Source of the DNA: Clostridia bacterium
Lineage (GTDB): Bacteria > Bacillota > Clostridia > Christensenellales > Aristaeellaceae
Direction: 5' to 3'
Assembly: GCA_017527065.1 (NCBI GenBank)
Contig: JAFXQO010000010.1
Location: forward strand, 1 to 64,000
Length of the DNA: 64,000 nt
Below are positions 1 to 7,853 of the stretch, piece after piece; the stretch's first letter is position 1, and the number at the start of each line of letters is the position of its first letter. The notes beneath the pieces are model-generated. The model was given only the letters and a program-made list of their open reading frames with translations, made no database searches and had not been told where the DNA came from. Position numbers and translations under genes: made by a program.

Positions 1-2
1 AG

Positions 3-1346
3 TTCTCCGCCTATTGCGTCTATTCGGCGGCGATTTCCCTGTTCATCTATCCCGTGTCCGGCCATTGGATCTGGGGCGGCGGCTGGCTCAGCGACCTGGG
101 CTTCCACGACTTCGCCGGTTCCACCTGCGTCCACATGGTGGGCGGCGTCTGCGCGCTGATCGGCGCGAAGATGCTGGGCCCGCGCATCGGCAAGTACGGC
201 AAAGACGGCAAGCCCCGCGCGATCCTCGGCCACAACCTGTCCATTGCGGCGCTGGGCGTGTTCATACTGTGGTTCTGCTGGTTTGGCTTTAACGGCGCTT
301 CCACCGTGGGCATGGACAGCGATGAGTTGATCGCCAGCGCGGGCCTGGTGTTCTTCAACACCAACCTGGCCGCCGCCGTGGCGACGCTGACCACGATGCT
401 CTCCACCTGGCTGCGCTACGGCAAGCCGGACGTGTCCATGACCTTCAACGCCTCGCTGGCGGGTCTGGTGGGCATCACGGCGGGCTGCGACGCGGTCGAC
501 CCCTTCGGCGCGGCGATCATCGGCCTTTGCTGCGGCTTCGCCGTGGTGCTGTCGGTGGCGTTCTTCGACAATGTGGTCAAAATCGACGACCCCGTCGGCG
601 CGATCTCCGTTCACGGCGTCTGCGGCGCGATGGGCACGATCCTCACCGGATTCTTCGCCACCGGCGTCTCCACCATGAAGGGCGTTTTCTACGGCGGCGG
701 CTTCAAATTCCTGGGCGTGCAGCTGCTGGGCGTGGCTGCGACCGTCGCGTGGACGGCGGCCGTCATCACCCTGGTATTCATGCTGATCAAAAAGACCATC
801 GGGCTGCGGGCGGACGCCGCGGACGAGGTCATGGGCCTGGATCGCTCCGAACACGGCCTGCACACCGCCTATGCCGGCTTCTCCATCATGCCGGACAGCG
901 CGGCGGAGGACGCGGCTCCCGTTGCGGCGCCCGCCGCCGGTGTCGAAGCGGAAGCGCCTGCGCGCAGGGTCCACGAAAAGGCCCCCGACGCGCCGGTCTA
1001 TACCAGCGTCCGCATCATCTGCCGCCCGGCCAGCCTGGAGAGCCTGAAGGCCGCCATGAACAAGATCGGCATCACCGGCATGACCGTCACCAACGTGATG
1101 GGCTACGGGATCCAGAAAGGCAAGCCGGAGTATTACCGAGGCACGCCGGTGGAAGTCACGCTGCTGCCGAAGGTGCAGGTGGACATCGTGGTCAGCAAGG
1201 TGCCCGTCAGGCAGGTCATCGAGACGGCCAAACAGGCGCTGTACACCGGGCATATCGGCGACGGCAAGATTTTCGTCACCGATGTGGAGAACGTCGTCCG
1301 CGTGCGCACCGGCGAGGAGGGCTACGACGCGCTGCAGTCTGACTGA
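3..1346 (+). CDS. amt: Ammonium transporter fused to a C-terminal P-II domain (5' partial)
   Basis: Membrane channel for ammonium with its own nitrogen-sensing P-II module. The frame is open from base 3, so the start lies outside the window. The Amt part (to about base 870) shows the GHWIWGGGWL block, the DFAGSTCVHMVGG signature and a second pore histidine in ISVHGVCG, so both conserved pore histidines are kept. A linker rich in Ala and Glu follows, then a complete P-II domain from about base 1000, with the T-loop (QKGKPEYYRGT), LPKVQVDIVV and the TGHIGDGKIFV C-loop. The position of the uridylylated Tyr51 of enteric GlnB appears to be Val, which suggests no such modification. Amt-PII fusions are known but uncommon; usually glnK is a separate gene. 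Confidence 0.95.
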   Translation, partial: FSAYCVYSAAISLFIYPVSGHWIWGGGWLSDLGFHDFAGSTCVHMVGGVCALIGAKMLGPRIGKYGKDGKPRAILGHNLSIAALGVFILWFCWFGFNGASTVGMDSDELIASAGLVFFNTNLAAAVATLTTMLSTWLRYGKPDVSMTFNASLAGLVGITAGCDAVDPFGAAIIGLCCGFAVVLSVAFFDNVVKIDDPVGAISVHGVCGAMGTILTGFFATGVSTMKGVFYGGGFKFLGVQLLGVAATVAWTAAVITLVFMLIKKTIGLRADAADEVMGLDRSEHGLHTAYAGFSIMPDSAAEDAAPVAAPAAGVEAEAPARRVHEKAPDAPVYTSVRIICRPASLESLKAAMNKIGITGMTVTNVMGYGIQKGKPEYYRGTPVEVTLLPKVQVDIVVSKVPVRQVIETAKQALYTGHIGDGKIFVTDVENVVRVRTGEEGYDALQSD

Positions 1347-1381
1347 TTGGGCGGAGCGGGCGATTTACGGATAATATACGT

Positions 1382-1410
1382 CACGCGGGGCAGTTTATCT
1401 GCCCCGCGTG
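1382..1410. terminator. Bidirectional hairpin terminator
   Basis: A perfect 12-bp stem (CACGCGGGGCAG / CTGCCCCGCGTG) with a 5-base loop lies between the convergent ends of the ammonium transporter and the SH3 protein. There is no long T-tract on either side. Confidence 0.7.
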
Positions 1411-1427
1411 ATGCGCGTTCAGCGCTG

Positions 1428-2426
1428 TCAGTCAATGACCGTCAGGGTATTCATCATGTTGCGGAACCGGACGCCGAAGCCTTCGGCGCTTTCAAAGGTG
1501 CAGTGCGCCGTGGCGATGACGCTGCCATCGGCCGCGGGAATGATATATACCGTCTGAAGCAAATCGGGCGTTCCCTTGCCGCCTTTGGCGATTGACGCGT
1601 CGATCCGCACGCAGCTTCCCGCGCCGTCAAGAATGGAGGATTCCACGATGATATCATAATCGTTTGAAAGCGCCTCGCCGACGGACGCGGCGGCGGCATC
1701 GACATCCGCCGGGCTGTGCGTTATTTCAATATAATTCTCGGGCTGATTGGGATCGTCATAGCGGGAGACAAAGCATTCGCGATCCGGCTCGCTGCGCCTT
1801 ACAAAACGCTCATAATCGTAGTCCATCTCGAACCCGATGGCGTCGTTTCTGACGCGCTCGTATTGGACGGTCTCCTCCATGCCCTCGATCATGATGACCG
1901 CTTCAGAGCGATTGCCGCTCTGCCTTCCGGTTCCCGCGCAGATCCATCCCACCGCGCCGCGGAGGCTGACGATAAGCCATTCTCCCTCATCCTTCAGAAT
2001 GGGCAGGAAGGTGTCCGGATCAAGGAACTCAGTATTTGCGTCCAGCAGGGCGACTTTGGGGGCCGACGTATCGTTCCAGGCGTACACCGGCGTTTTCGTT
2101 TCCGTCCGGTACCAGGCGGGATCAATGGTGATATAGTCAGCGTTTACCCATCCCGACGCCGAGTCTTCGGCGTCCCCAAGGAAGCAGTGCGCCCATCCGT
2201 CGGTCTGCTCTGTCACGATGATGAGGTCCCGGTATCGCAGGGTCTGTACGGCCTTGGAAGAGGTATCGGGCTCTTCGCGCACGGTCAGGCTATCGCACAA
2301 CACCGCGGCCTGGAGGCCGATTTGTCCTTCTCCGAAAGGAGGAAGGATTTCCGCATGAACGGTACCAAAGCACCCAAGCATAAGAATCAGAGCGGTCAGG
2401 ATCGTCAGCCAAGCGTTTTTTTTCAT
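1428..2426 (-). CDS. Secreted SH3-domain protein
   Basis: A 332-residue exported protein of unknown role. It starts with a signal peptide (MKKNAW, then a hydrophobic run ending TVHA|E). Residues about 40-100 form a bacterial SH3 domain (SLTVREEPDTSSKAVQTL ... GWVNADYI), and a second SH3-like repeat follows at about 108-170 (KVALLDANTEF ... GWICAG). The C-terminal half (about 175-332) is an acidic domain I do not recognise. Bacterial SH3 domains usually bind cell-wall peptides. The start at 2426 was chosen because it opens directly into the signal peptide and is preceded by an AAGGGGA-like site; the frame continues upstream without signal-like sequence. The residues before the cysteine (MLGC) are a poor lipobox. 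Confidence 0.8.
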   Translation of the reverse strand: MKKNAWLTILTALILMLGCFGTVHAEILPPFGEGQIGLQAAVLCDSLTVREEPDTSSKAVQTLRYRDLIIVTEQTDGWAHCFLGDAEDSASGWVNADYITIDPAWYRTETKTPVYAWNDTSAPKVALLDANTEFLDPDTFLPILKDEGEWLIVSLRGAVGWICAGTGRQSGNRSEAVIMIEGMEETVQYERVRNDAIGFEMDYDYERFVRRSEPDRECFVSRYDDPNQPENYIEITHSPADVDAAAASVGEALSNDYDIIVESSILDGAGSCVRIDASIAKGGKGTPDLLQTVYIIPAADGSVIATAHCTFESAEGFGVRFRNMMNTLTVID

Positions 2427-2576
2427 CTTCAGTATTTCCCCTTTTTTATTTTGCAAGGTAAGACGTCGAATCCGGCCGTTTTGTTCCATCTGCCGATTAC
2501 TTGGATCATCTGGAATGGTGGAAGAGGCTGCGTGTGGGGGCATGGCTATGAGCATTTTACTTTGACATATTGTTTT

Positions 2577-2605
2577 TTGCAGGGATTTCGTGAAATACAT
2601 AGAAT
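2577..2605 (+). promoter_or_regulatory. Sigma-A promoter for the esterase
   Basis: TTGCAG, a 17-base spacer, then TAGAAT, ending 35 bases before the esterase start. An AAAGGAG ribosome binding site follows at about 2624-2630. Confidence 0.5.
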
Positions 2606-2640
2606 AATGAAATATAAGAGAAAGAAAGGAGACCGAAGCT

Positions 2641-3594
2641 ATGAGTGAAAGGAAAATCATCGTCAAAAAACCCGGTGAAGTCATTGACTTTGAGACTGTC
2701 TTTGAACTGAACCCGGCCATCGAAGAAGCCGAACCGGTGAAAAAGGGCCGCATGGTCCGCGTCGACTACACAACCGATGTCTATGAATACGGCATTACGT
2801 ACCCCAAGTATTGCAATGTTTACCTTCCCTATTGCTACGACGAAAACGACAAAGCCCGCAAATACAACGTCCTGTATTATCAGCACGGCAACACCTGCGA
2901 CCCCGAGCTTTTCAATACGCCCGAAACGGTGAAGCGCTTTGACAACCTCTTTGACAGCGGCGAGATTGATCCCTGCATCATCGTCTGCACCACCTATTAC
3001 TTCGATCCGGCGCGCGATGTGGAGATTCGGAAAAAGACCGGCGGTGCGCAGGCGGGGGATAACGGCAGCACCGGCAATCCGCCGAACTTCTACCGCGAAG
3101 TGATCGAAAGCATCATCCCCGCCGTGGAAACCCGCTTCAACACCTATCTGACCGACGCCGGCAAAGAGGGCATCATCGCCACCCGGGACCACCGCGCCTT
3201 CTCCGGCTATTCCCGCGGCGCGGCCTGCACCTGGTATATGTTCCACAACGCCTTTGAATTCTTCCGCTGGTATGCGCCCATGAGCTGCATGACCACAGCC
3301 GGCCGGGGCATACGCGACGAGCTGGCCGACGAGGTCGTGACAGACTATGTATCCTATCAGGTCAAACGGAAGCCCGATCTGCCGTTCTTCATTTACGCCA
3401 CCAACGGAGATCCTGAGAAGGACGTCAAGCGGATGAACGACCAGATGAAGTTCCTCACCAAAGCGCCCGGTTTCTCTTACGGCCTCGACGTCCATAAAAA
3501 CAATATCTTCTTTGGCGTTTCCGAGTTCTATCACACCGACCTTCTGGTGCCGTATTATTACTGGAACTCCCTCAAGGTGCTGTTCAAGCTGTAA
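2641..3594 (+). CDS. Esterase-type alpha/beta hydrolase
   Basis: A 317-residue putative esterase of the esterase D / feruloyl-acetylxylan esterase type (PF00756-like fold). It has an oxyanion-hole HGN near residue 82, the nucleophile elbow GYSRG with Ser191, and a late histidine in EFYHTDLL as the likely third catalytic residue. There is no signal peptide, so it probably acts in the cytoplasm on imported oligosaccharides; substrate is unknown. A strong AAAGGAG site supports the start. It is followed on the same strand by a putative glycoside hydrolase and a sugar isomerase-like protein, which suggests a small glycan-processing patch. Confidence 0.8.
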   Translation: MSERKIIVKKPGEVIDFETVFELNPAIEEAEPVKKGRMVRVDYTTDVYEYGITYPKYCNVYLPYCYDENDKARKYNVLYYQHGNTCDPELFNTPETVKRFDNLFDSGEIDPCIIVCTTYYFDPARDVEIRKKTGGAQAGDNGSTGNPPNFYREVIESIIPAVETRFNTYLTDAGKEGIIATRDHRAFSGYSRGAACTWYMFHNAFEFFRWYAPMSCMTTAGRGIRDELADEVVTDYVSYQVKRKPDLPFFIYATNGDPEKDVKRMNDQMKFLTKAPGFSYGLDVHKNNIFFGVSEFYHTDLLVPYYYWNSLKVLFKL

Positions 3595-3665
3595 AAAAGC
3601 GCCCGGAACAAAAGACATAACGACACCGCCTCACGTTGCGGTGACATCCTGATGTGTATGGCATT

Positions 3666-4775
3666 ATGAGGTACATTTTACAGGTTTTCACGGGCTCCTG
3701 GCATTCGGCCAAAGCCGGAGCGGGAGATATCATGCGGAGAATCGACGCGATATGCTCCCGGATCACGGTGGATAAAGTGATTATCGGCTGGCGTTGCGAT
3801 CCGTCTCTGTACGGGGAGATCGGGGCGTTCCTTCACGGGCGGGGAATCAAAATGCTGCTTTGGCTCCCCGTCTTTTCGGAAATTAGCGCAATAGAGACGC
3901 CGGACGAAGCGCTGGATATCTTCGGGAAAGCCGTCGTTACGCCGATTCAGCAGGAGGACGAGGACTTCACTTTTTGCTGTCCTTCGTCCCGCCGGAATAT
4001 TCAGATCGTAGAGGGCATCTATGAGAAGCATTTTTCCGCCTGCGGTTTTGACGGCGTATTTCTCGACAAAATACGGAGCCAGTCGTTTGTGTCGGGCGTT
4101 TCCGGCGTATTGAGCTGCGGCTGCGAGCGATGCAGGCAGGCTTTTCGGAAACGAGGCGTGGATATCGACGCCGTCCGAAAGCTGTATGCGGAGAAACAAT
4201 CCGCCTTTTTTGAAATGGCGTCCTTTCCGATGGATGGAAGATTCACGCTGAATGAAGAACTGGCGACGCGCTTTTTTGAGGCGAAGGAAGAGATCATCGC
4301 CGAAGCGGTCTCAGATGTCAGCGGGTATTTTAAGGACAAAGGCATGATTGTCGGCCTGGACCTGTTCGCGCCCGTCGTCAGCCGGTTTGTCGGTCAAAAT
4401 TATCCTCTGATCACGAAAAACGCGGACTTCATCAAGCCAATGCTCTACCGGATGACGAACGCGCCTGCCGGCATCGCCTACGAATACGCGCTGTTTGAAA
4501 AATACGCGTCCAATGGCCGGGAGCGCGGGAAACTGCCGATGGACAGAGCCTTTCTGGATACTCAGCTCGAGGCCATCAGGGATGCGGCCTGCGAAAAGTA
4601 TCCGGGAGTAGAAATCAATTACCGGGAGGACATAGCCAGGACGAATGCCGGCTACATTGCGGAAACGCTGGCGGCGATAAAGGCATTTGGGTTTGAAGGC
4701 GCCGCTTTATGCTGGAATGTGATGCTGGCCCCGGAAGCGCATATTGAGGCGATAGAGAGGATTGAGCGGGCTTAA
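3666..4775 (+). CDS. Putative glycoside hydrolase-like TIM-barrel protein
   Basis: A 369-residue cytoplasmic protein. The N-terminal half resembles uncharacterised glycoside-hydrolase-like barrels (COG1649/GHL type): VIIGWRCDPSLYGEIGAFLH, LLWLPVF, then FDGVFLDKIR followed by the Cys-rich SCGCERCRQAFRKRG element seen after the strand-4 acid in such proteins. The Asp in FDGVFLDK is a candidate catalytic or binding residue. The C-terminal half (LDLFAPVVSRFVGQNYPLI, FIKPMLYRM) also looks barrel-like. The start is uncertain: ATG at 3666 or GTG at 3654, neither with a strong ribosome binding site. Substrate is unknown. Confidence 0.7.
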   Translation: MRYILQVFTGSWHSAKAGAGDIMRRIDAICSRITVDKVIIGWRCDPSLYGEIGAFLHGRGIKMLLWLPVFSEISAIETPDEALDIFGKAVVTPIQQEDEDFTFCCPSSRRNIQIVEGIYEKHFSACGFDGVFLDKIRSQSFVSGVSGVLSCGCERCRQAFRKRGVDIDAVRKLYAEKQSAFFEMASFPMDGRFTLNEELATRFFEAKEEIIAEAVSDVSGYFKDKGMIVGLDLFAPVVSRFVGQNYPLITKNADFIKPMLYRMTNAPAGIAYEYALFEKYASNGRERGKLPMDRAFLDTQLEAIRDAACEKYPGVEINYREDIARTNAGYIAETLAAIKAFGFEGAALCWNVMLAPEAHIEAIERIERA

Positions 4776-4796
4776 GCGACGGGCGAATAATGCCCC

Positions 4797-4825
4797 TTGC
4801 TTTTGCGCGCTTCCGCTGGTATAAT
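4797..4825 (+). promoter_or_regulatory. Sigma-A promoter for the isomerase-like gene
   Basis: TTGCTT at 4797-4802, a 17-base spacer and a perfect TATAAT at 4820-4825. The gene at 4862 is therefore probably transcribed separately from the glycoside hydrolase-like gene. Confidence 0.75.
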
Positions 4826-4861
4826 GTGAATGAAAAAGCAACAAAGGGAGGGCATATCTTC

Positions 4862-5701
4862 ATGAAGAAGGCGTTCATTGGCTATCAGGTTTATTCCGCC
4901 CGCGAAGAGGCGGCGAAGGATCTCAAAGGCGTGCTGAAGAAGCTGGCCGAGCTGGGCTACGACGGCGTGGAGTTCGCCGGGTTCTACGGCCACACGGCGC
5001 AGGAAGTGAAGGCCATGCTGGAGGAGACCGGGCTCAAGGCCATTTCCGGCCATCAGCCGATCCCAGAGACCACCGAGGATATGTTCGCGCAGATCGCGTT
5101 CTATAAGACGATCGGCTGCGAATACCTGGCCATTCCGTTCCTGGACGAGGCGCATCGCCCCGGCAGCGAGGGCTTCGCCAAGACCCTGCAGGGCATTTAC
5201 CGCTTCGGCAGGCTCTGTAAGGAAGCCGGCATCCAGCTGCTCTACCACAACCACGATTTTGAATTCATCAAGATCAGCGGCGAGTACGGCCTTGACTTCA
5301 TCTACGACACCGTTTCCGAGGACATCCTCAAGACGGAGGTCGACGTATGCTGGGTGAAATACGCGGGCGAGGATCCCGCCGCCTATGTGCGCAAGTACAC
5401 GGGCCGCGCGCCCATCGTGCACCTGAAGGACTACGTGGGCAAGAAGGGCGGCAAGCAGCCTTACGCGCTGATCAGCAAGGATGGCAGCGGCAAGGACGAC
5501 GGCGCGGCCGCCGATCCGAACGACATTGCCTTCGAGTTCCGTCCCGTCGGCTACGGCTGCCAGGACATCCCCTCCGTGGTCGAAGCCGGTCTGGACGCGG
5601 GCGCGGGCTGGTTCATCGTGGAGCAGGATCAGTGGTATGACAGGCATCCTCTGGAGGCCGCGAAGATGAGCATCGAATATTTGAAGTCGATCGGGCTGTA
5701 A
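4862..5701 (+). CDS. Sugar phosphate isomerase/epimerase (IolE/Hyi-like TIM barrel)
   Basis: A 279-residue xylose-isomerase-like TIM barrel (AP endonuclease 2 family fold). Characteristic pieces are LGYDGVEFAGFYGH with a metal-ligand Glu, LLYHNHDFEF, DVCWVKYAGEDP, IVHLKDYVG and a late GYGCQDIP; these supply the Glu, Asp and His residues that bind the divalent metal in this family. Members interconvert keto and aldo sugars or inositol derivatives; the exact substrate cannot be read from sequence. The start at 4862 has an AAAGGGAGG site upstream and begins directly with the first barrel strand (MKKAFIGYQVY). A perfect-stem hairpin follows the stop codon. Confidence 0.85.
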   Translation: MKKAFIGYQVYSAREEAAKDLKGVLKKLAELGYDGVEFAGFYGHTAQEVKAMLEETGLKAISGHQPIPETTEDMFAQIAFYKTIGCEYLAIPFLDEAHRPGSEGFAKTLQGIYRFGRLCKEAGIQLLYHNHDFEFIKISGEYGLDFIYDTVSEDILKTEVDVCWVKYAGEDPAAYVRKYTGRAPIVHLKDYVGKKGGKQPYALISKDGSGKDDGAAADPNDIAFEFRPVGYGCQDIPSVVEAGLDAGAGWFIVEQDQWYDRHPLEAAKMSIEYLKSIGL

Positions 5702-5724
5702 GCCGATAAGACAATAACAGATGT

Positions 5725-5766
5725 CACCGCGCCGCCGCTTCTGAAAACCTGAGCGGCGGCGCGGTG
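5725..5766. terminator. GC-rich hairpin, probable terminator
   Basis: A perfect 15-bp stem (CACCGCGCCGCCGCT / AGCGGCGGCGCGGTG) with a 12-base loop. There is no T-tract. The arm core CGCGCCGCCGCTT recurs in the hairpin at 7799. Confidence 0.6.
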
Positions 5767-5790
5767 GCTTATGGGGAAGAGGAGAAAGAC

Positions 5791-6408
5791 ATGGATTGGG
5801 AATTGTGCCGGCAGCACTTGATCAGCGGGTGTTGCCCGGTTTTCATTGCGTTATTACTGTATTCTATCATTTTGATTATCGTGAGAAAGAAGAAGATACT
5901 GGCGCATATGGCGCTGTCATTTGTGTTCTGCTTTTATCTGGTCGGCGTACTGACGATGACGGGCGTTTGGTTTATGCGTCAATACGCGCCAAGGATCGTC
6001 TACATGCCTTTTGCCGATATGATCAGAGGGCCGGTTCAGACCGTGCTGAATTTCATTCTCTTTATTCCTCTGGGTGTGTTCCTTCCGCTGCTTTACAAGG
6101 AGTTTAACAGGGCTGGCAGAACGGTTCTGGCAGGGTTCCTTATTTCACTTTCCGTTGAAATCGTTCAGATGTTCGGCTGCGGAACAACAGACATAAATGA
6201 CTTGATAACAAACACGGCGGGCACATGGGCGGGGTATTGGATATACAGCTTGCTGTGCAGGTTTATTCCCAAATCATGGCTAAAAGCGCTTCGCGTCAGA
6301 GGAATTCCAGGTTGGCTTGAGTTGCCGCTTTACTGGTTGGGTTGTTTGGCAATTATGATAACGGTTCAGCCGGACATTTTCCACATGCTGTTCTCGGCGA
6401 ATAGGTAA
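5791..6408 (+). CDS. VanZ family membrane protein
   Basis: A 205-residue integral membrane protein with about four to five hydrophobic segments. It contains the VanZ-family core: VLNFILFIPLGVFLPLL, SVEIVQMFGCGTTDINDLI and NTAGTWAGYWIY. VanZ homologs are widespread in Firmicutes; the founding member gives low-level teicoplanin resistance, but most relatives have no known role and nothing here shows a link to a resistance cluster. The start at 5791 was chosen over an upstream in-frame ATG because an AGAGGAGA site precedes it and the protein then opens with the first membrane segment. Confidence 0.85.
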   Translation: MDWELCRQHLISGCCPVFIALLLYSIILIIVRKKKILAHMALSFVFCFYLVGVLTMTGVWFMRQYAPRIVYMPFADMIRGPVQTVLNFILFIPLGVFLPLLYKEFNRAGRTVLAGFLISLSVEIVQMFGCGTTDINDLITNTAGTWAGYWIYSLLCRFIPKSWLKALRVRGIPGWLELPLYWLGCLAIMITVQPDIFHMLFSANR

Positions 6409-6429
6409 TCTGTTTTTCGGTCGCGGTAC

Positions 6430-6458
6430 TTGACGCTTTTGATAAAGCGGTGTATACT
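6430..6458 (+). promoter_or_regulatory. Promoter of the toxin-antitoxin operon
   Basis: TTGACG at 6430-6435, a 17-base spacer and TATACT at 6453-6458. An AAGGAGG site at 6469-6475 then serves a GTG start at 6484. The 5' leader is very short, as expected where the antitoxin binds its own promoter. Confidence 0.8.
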
Positions 6459-6483
6459 TCGTATAAACAAGGAGGCGATTTGA

Positions 6484-6726
6484 GTGCAGGTGAGATTGAA
6501 GCAATGGGGGAACAGCCATGGCATTCGTCTTCCCAAAGAATTTCTTCAAAGGGCGGGCATTTCTCCAAATGATATGCTGAATATGGAGATCGTGGGCAGG
6601 CAGATCGTCCTGACGCCGAGTTTTTGTCACCGTAGCCTGAAAGAGAGGGCAGCCGACTACGGCGGACAACTCAACCTTTCGGATGAATTGCCGCGAGAAG
6701 AACCGGCAGGCGGCGAGGTGTGGTAA
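6484..6726 (+). CDS. MazE/AbrB-type antitoxin
   Basis: An 80-residue SpoVT/AbrB-fold protein: QVRLKQWGNSHGIRLPKEF, then AGISPNDMLNMEIVGRQIVL, the classic swapped-hairpin DNA-binding half of MazE-type antitoxins. The acidic C-terminus (LNLSDELPREEPAGGEVW) is the part that would bind and block the toxin. The start codon is GTG with an AAGGAGG site 8 bases upstream. Its stop codon is immediately followed by the toxin ATG, so the pair is translationally coupled. It probably represses its own promoter with the toxin as co-repressor, as is usual for the family. Confidence 0.88.
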   Translation: MQVRLKQWGNSHGIRLPKEFLQRAGISPNDMLNMEIVGRQIVLTPSFCHRSLKERAADYGGQLNLSDELPREEPAGGEVW

Positions 6727-7035
6727 ATGCAGAAAGTCGAGCAGGGCGATCTTTTGAAGGTGGGCGGATTGTCCTTTCCGGTCATCGTGGTCAGCAACGA
6801 TTTCTTCAATGAAAGTGGAAAGGCCATCGTCTGCCCCATCGTGGCGCATGCTGCGGAGGGCCCGCTCCACATCCGCATGAAGGACAGTCCGATAGAAGGA
6901 TATGTGCTGTGCGAGCAGGTCAGATTTGTCGATCTTGCAGCCAGGCGGTTTTCAAAATTAACAGCCTCTCATTACTTCGACATCATGGACATTTCCGACG
7001 CCGTGATGAGCATGTTTGATTACCAGGCGCTCTGA
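6727..7035 (+). CDS. MazF/PemK-type toxin
   Basis: A 102-residue PemK-like protein, the expected partner of the antitoxin directly upstream. It shows KVEQGDLLKVGGLSFPVIVV and SND near the N-terminus, VCPIV in the middle and the conserved GYVLCEQVRFVDLAARRF stretch, which matches the MazF core strand and Arg. MazF proteins are mRNA interferases that cut at short motifs; cleavage specificity cannot be predicted here. The usual RP dipeptide before the second strand is FP (SFPVIVV), a mild deviation. It starts with no gap after the antitoxin stop, so expression depends on antitoxin translation. Confidence 0.85.
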   Translation: MQKVEQGDLLKVGGLSFPVIVVSNDFFNESGKAIVCPIVAHAAEGPLHIRMKDSPIEGYVLCEQVRFVDLAARRFSKLTASHYFDIMDISDAVMSMFDYQAL

Positions 7036-7067
7036 CAGCACCTTTTTATTCAGATGTGGAGGATAAT

Positions 7068-7784
7068 ATGGACAGACTGGAAAAGTACCGGCCGTATTTC
7101 ACAAAGGATTACCTGATGGGCCCCAATTCGTTCCGCCTGCTGGATGAATTGCTCCGCAGAAGCCCGGGAAACGCGCGCTTTGACAGGACGCTTGATCTGG
7201 GATGCGGCATGGCGCTCACATCCGTTTTTCTCGCCAATGAGACGGACGCCGGACACGTGTACGCCTTCGATCTGTGGGTTTCCGCGTCCGACAATTACAC
7301 GAGGATTCAGGCGCATCATCTGGAGGACAAGGTCATTCCCATTCACGGCGACGCCATGGACATGCCCTTTGCCCACGGCTATTTCGACGCCGTCGTCAGT
7401 GTGGACGCCTATCATTATTTCGGCTGCCGGGAAGGCGTGTTCAGGGAAAAGATACTGCCGTTCGTGAAAAAGGGCGGCAGCGTCATGATCGCCGTGCCGG
7501 GCCTCAGGGAAGAGCCGAAGGGCGAGTTGAAAGAACTCTTCACCACCTGGGCGGAGGGCGACGACGCGGAACTGTTCAAGACGCCCGAATGGTGGAAAAA
7601 CCTGCTGGCGGAAGAGTGCGGCGATCAGTGCGACGTCGCCGTCAAAGAGGGCGAATGCTTCGACGAGGCCTGGAAGGACTGGTTTGATTCGGGCCATGAA
7701 TACGGCGTCCGGGACATACAATTCCTGGACAAGGGCCTTGATAGGATTCTGAACTTCATACTCATTTACGTCAGGAAAAGGTAA
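7068..7784 (+). CDS. Class I SAM-dependent methyltransferase
   Basis: A 238-residue Rossmann-fold methyltransferase. Motif I is LDLGCGMALTSVFLA, motif II ends in the acidic VYAFDLWVSASD, GDAMDMPFAHGYFDAVV gives the motif III/IV region, and an HYFG segment follows. The family uses S-adenosylmethionine to methylate small molecules or macromolecules; the acceptor here is unknown. The ATG at 7068 is preceded by GTGGAGGA; a GTG at 7056 overlaps that site and is less likely. It follows the toxin by 32 bases and could be read from the same promoter. A strong hairpin follows the gene. Confidence 0.85.
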   Translation: MDRLEKYRPYFTKDYLMGPNSFRLLDELLRRSPGNARFDRTLDLGCGMALTSVFLANETDAGHVYAFDLWVSASDNYTRIQAHHLEDKVIPIHGDAMDMPFAHGYFDAVVSVDAYHYFGCREGVFREKILPFVKKGGSVMIAVPGLREEPKGELKELFTTWAEGDDAELFKTPEWWKNLLAEECGDQCDVAVKEGECFDEAWKDWFDSGHEYGVRDIQFLDKGLDRILNFILIYVRKR

Positions 7785-7798
7785 CTGAACGAAAAACA

Positions 7799-7834
7799 CG
7801 CGCCGCCGCTTCGGATGAATGAAGCGGCGGCGCG
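7799..7834. terminator. Bidirectional GC-rich hairpin
   Basis: A perfect 14-bp stem (CGCGCCGCCGCTTC / GAAGCGGCGGCGCG) with an 8-base loop lies between the convergent methyltransferase and DUF1667 genes. It shares its arm core with the hairpin at 5725. Confidence 0.7.
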
Positions 7835-7853
7835 GAAATTATATGAGCCCTGT

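Noticed and set aside
2427-2753. Upstream extension of the SH3-protein frame
   Set aside because: It has no signal or domain content and overlaps the start of the divergent esterase; the signal peptide begins at 2426.
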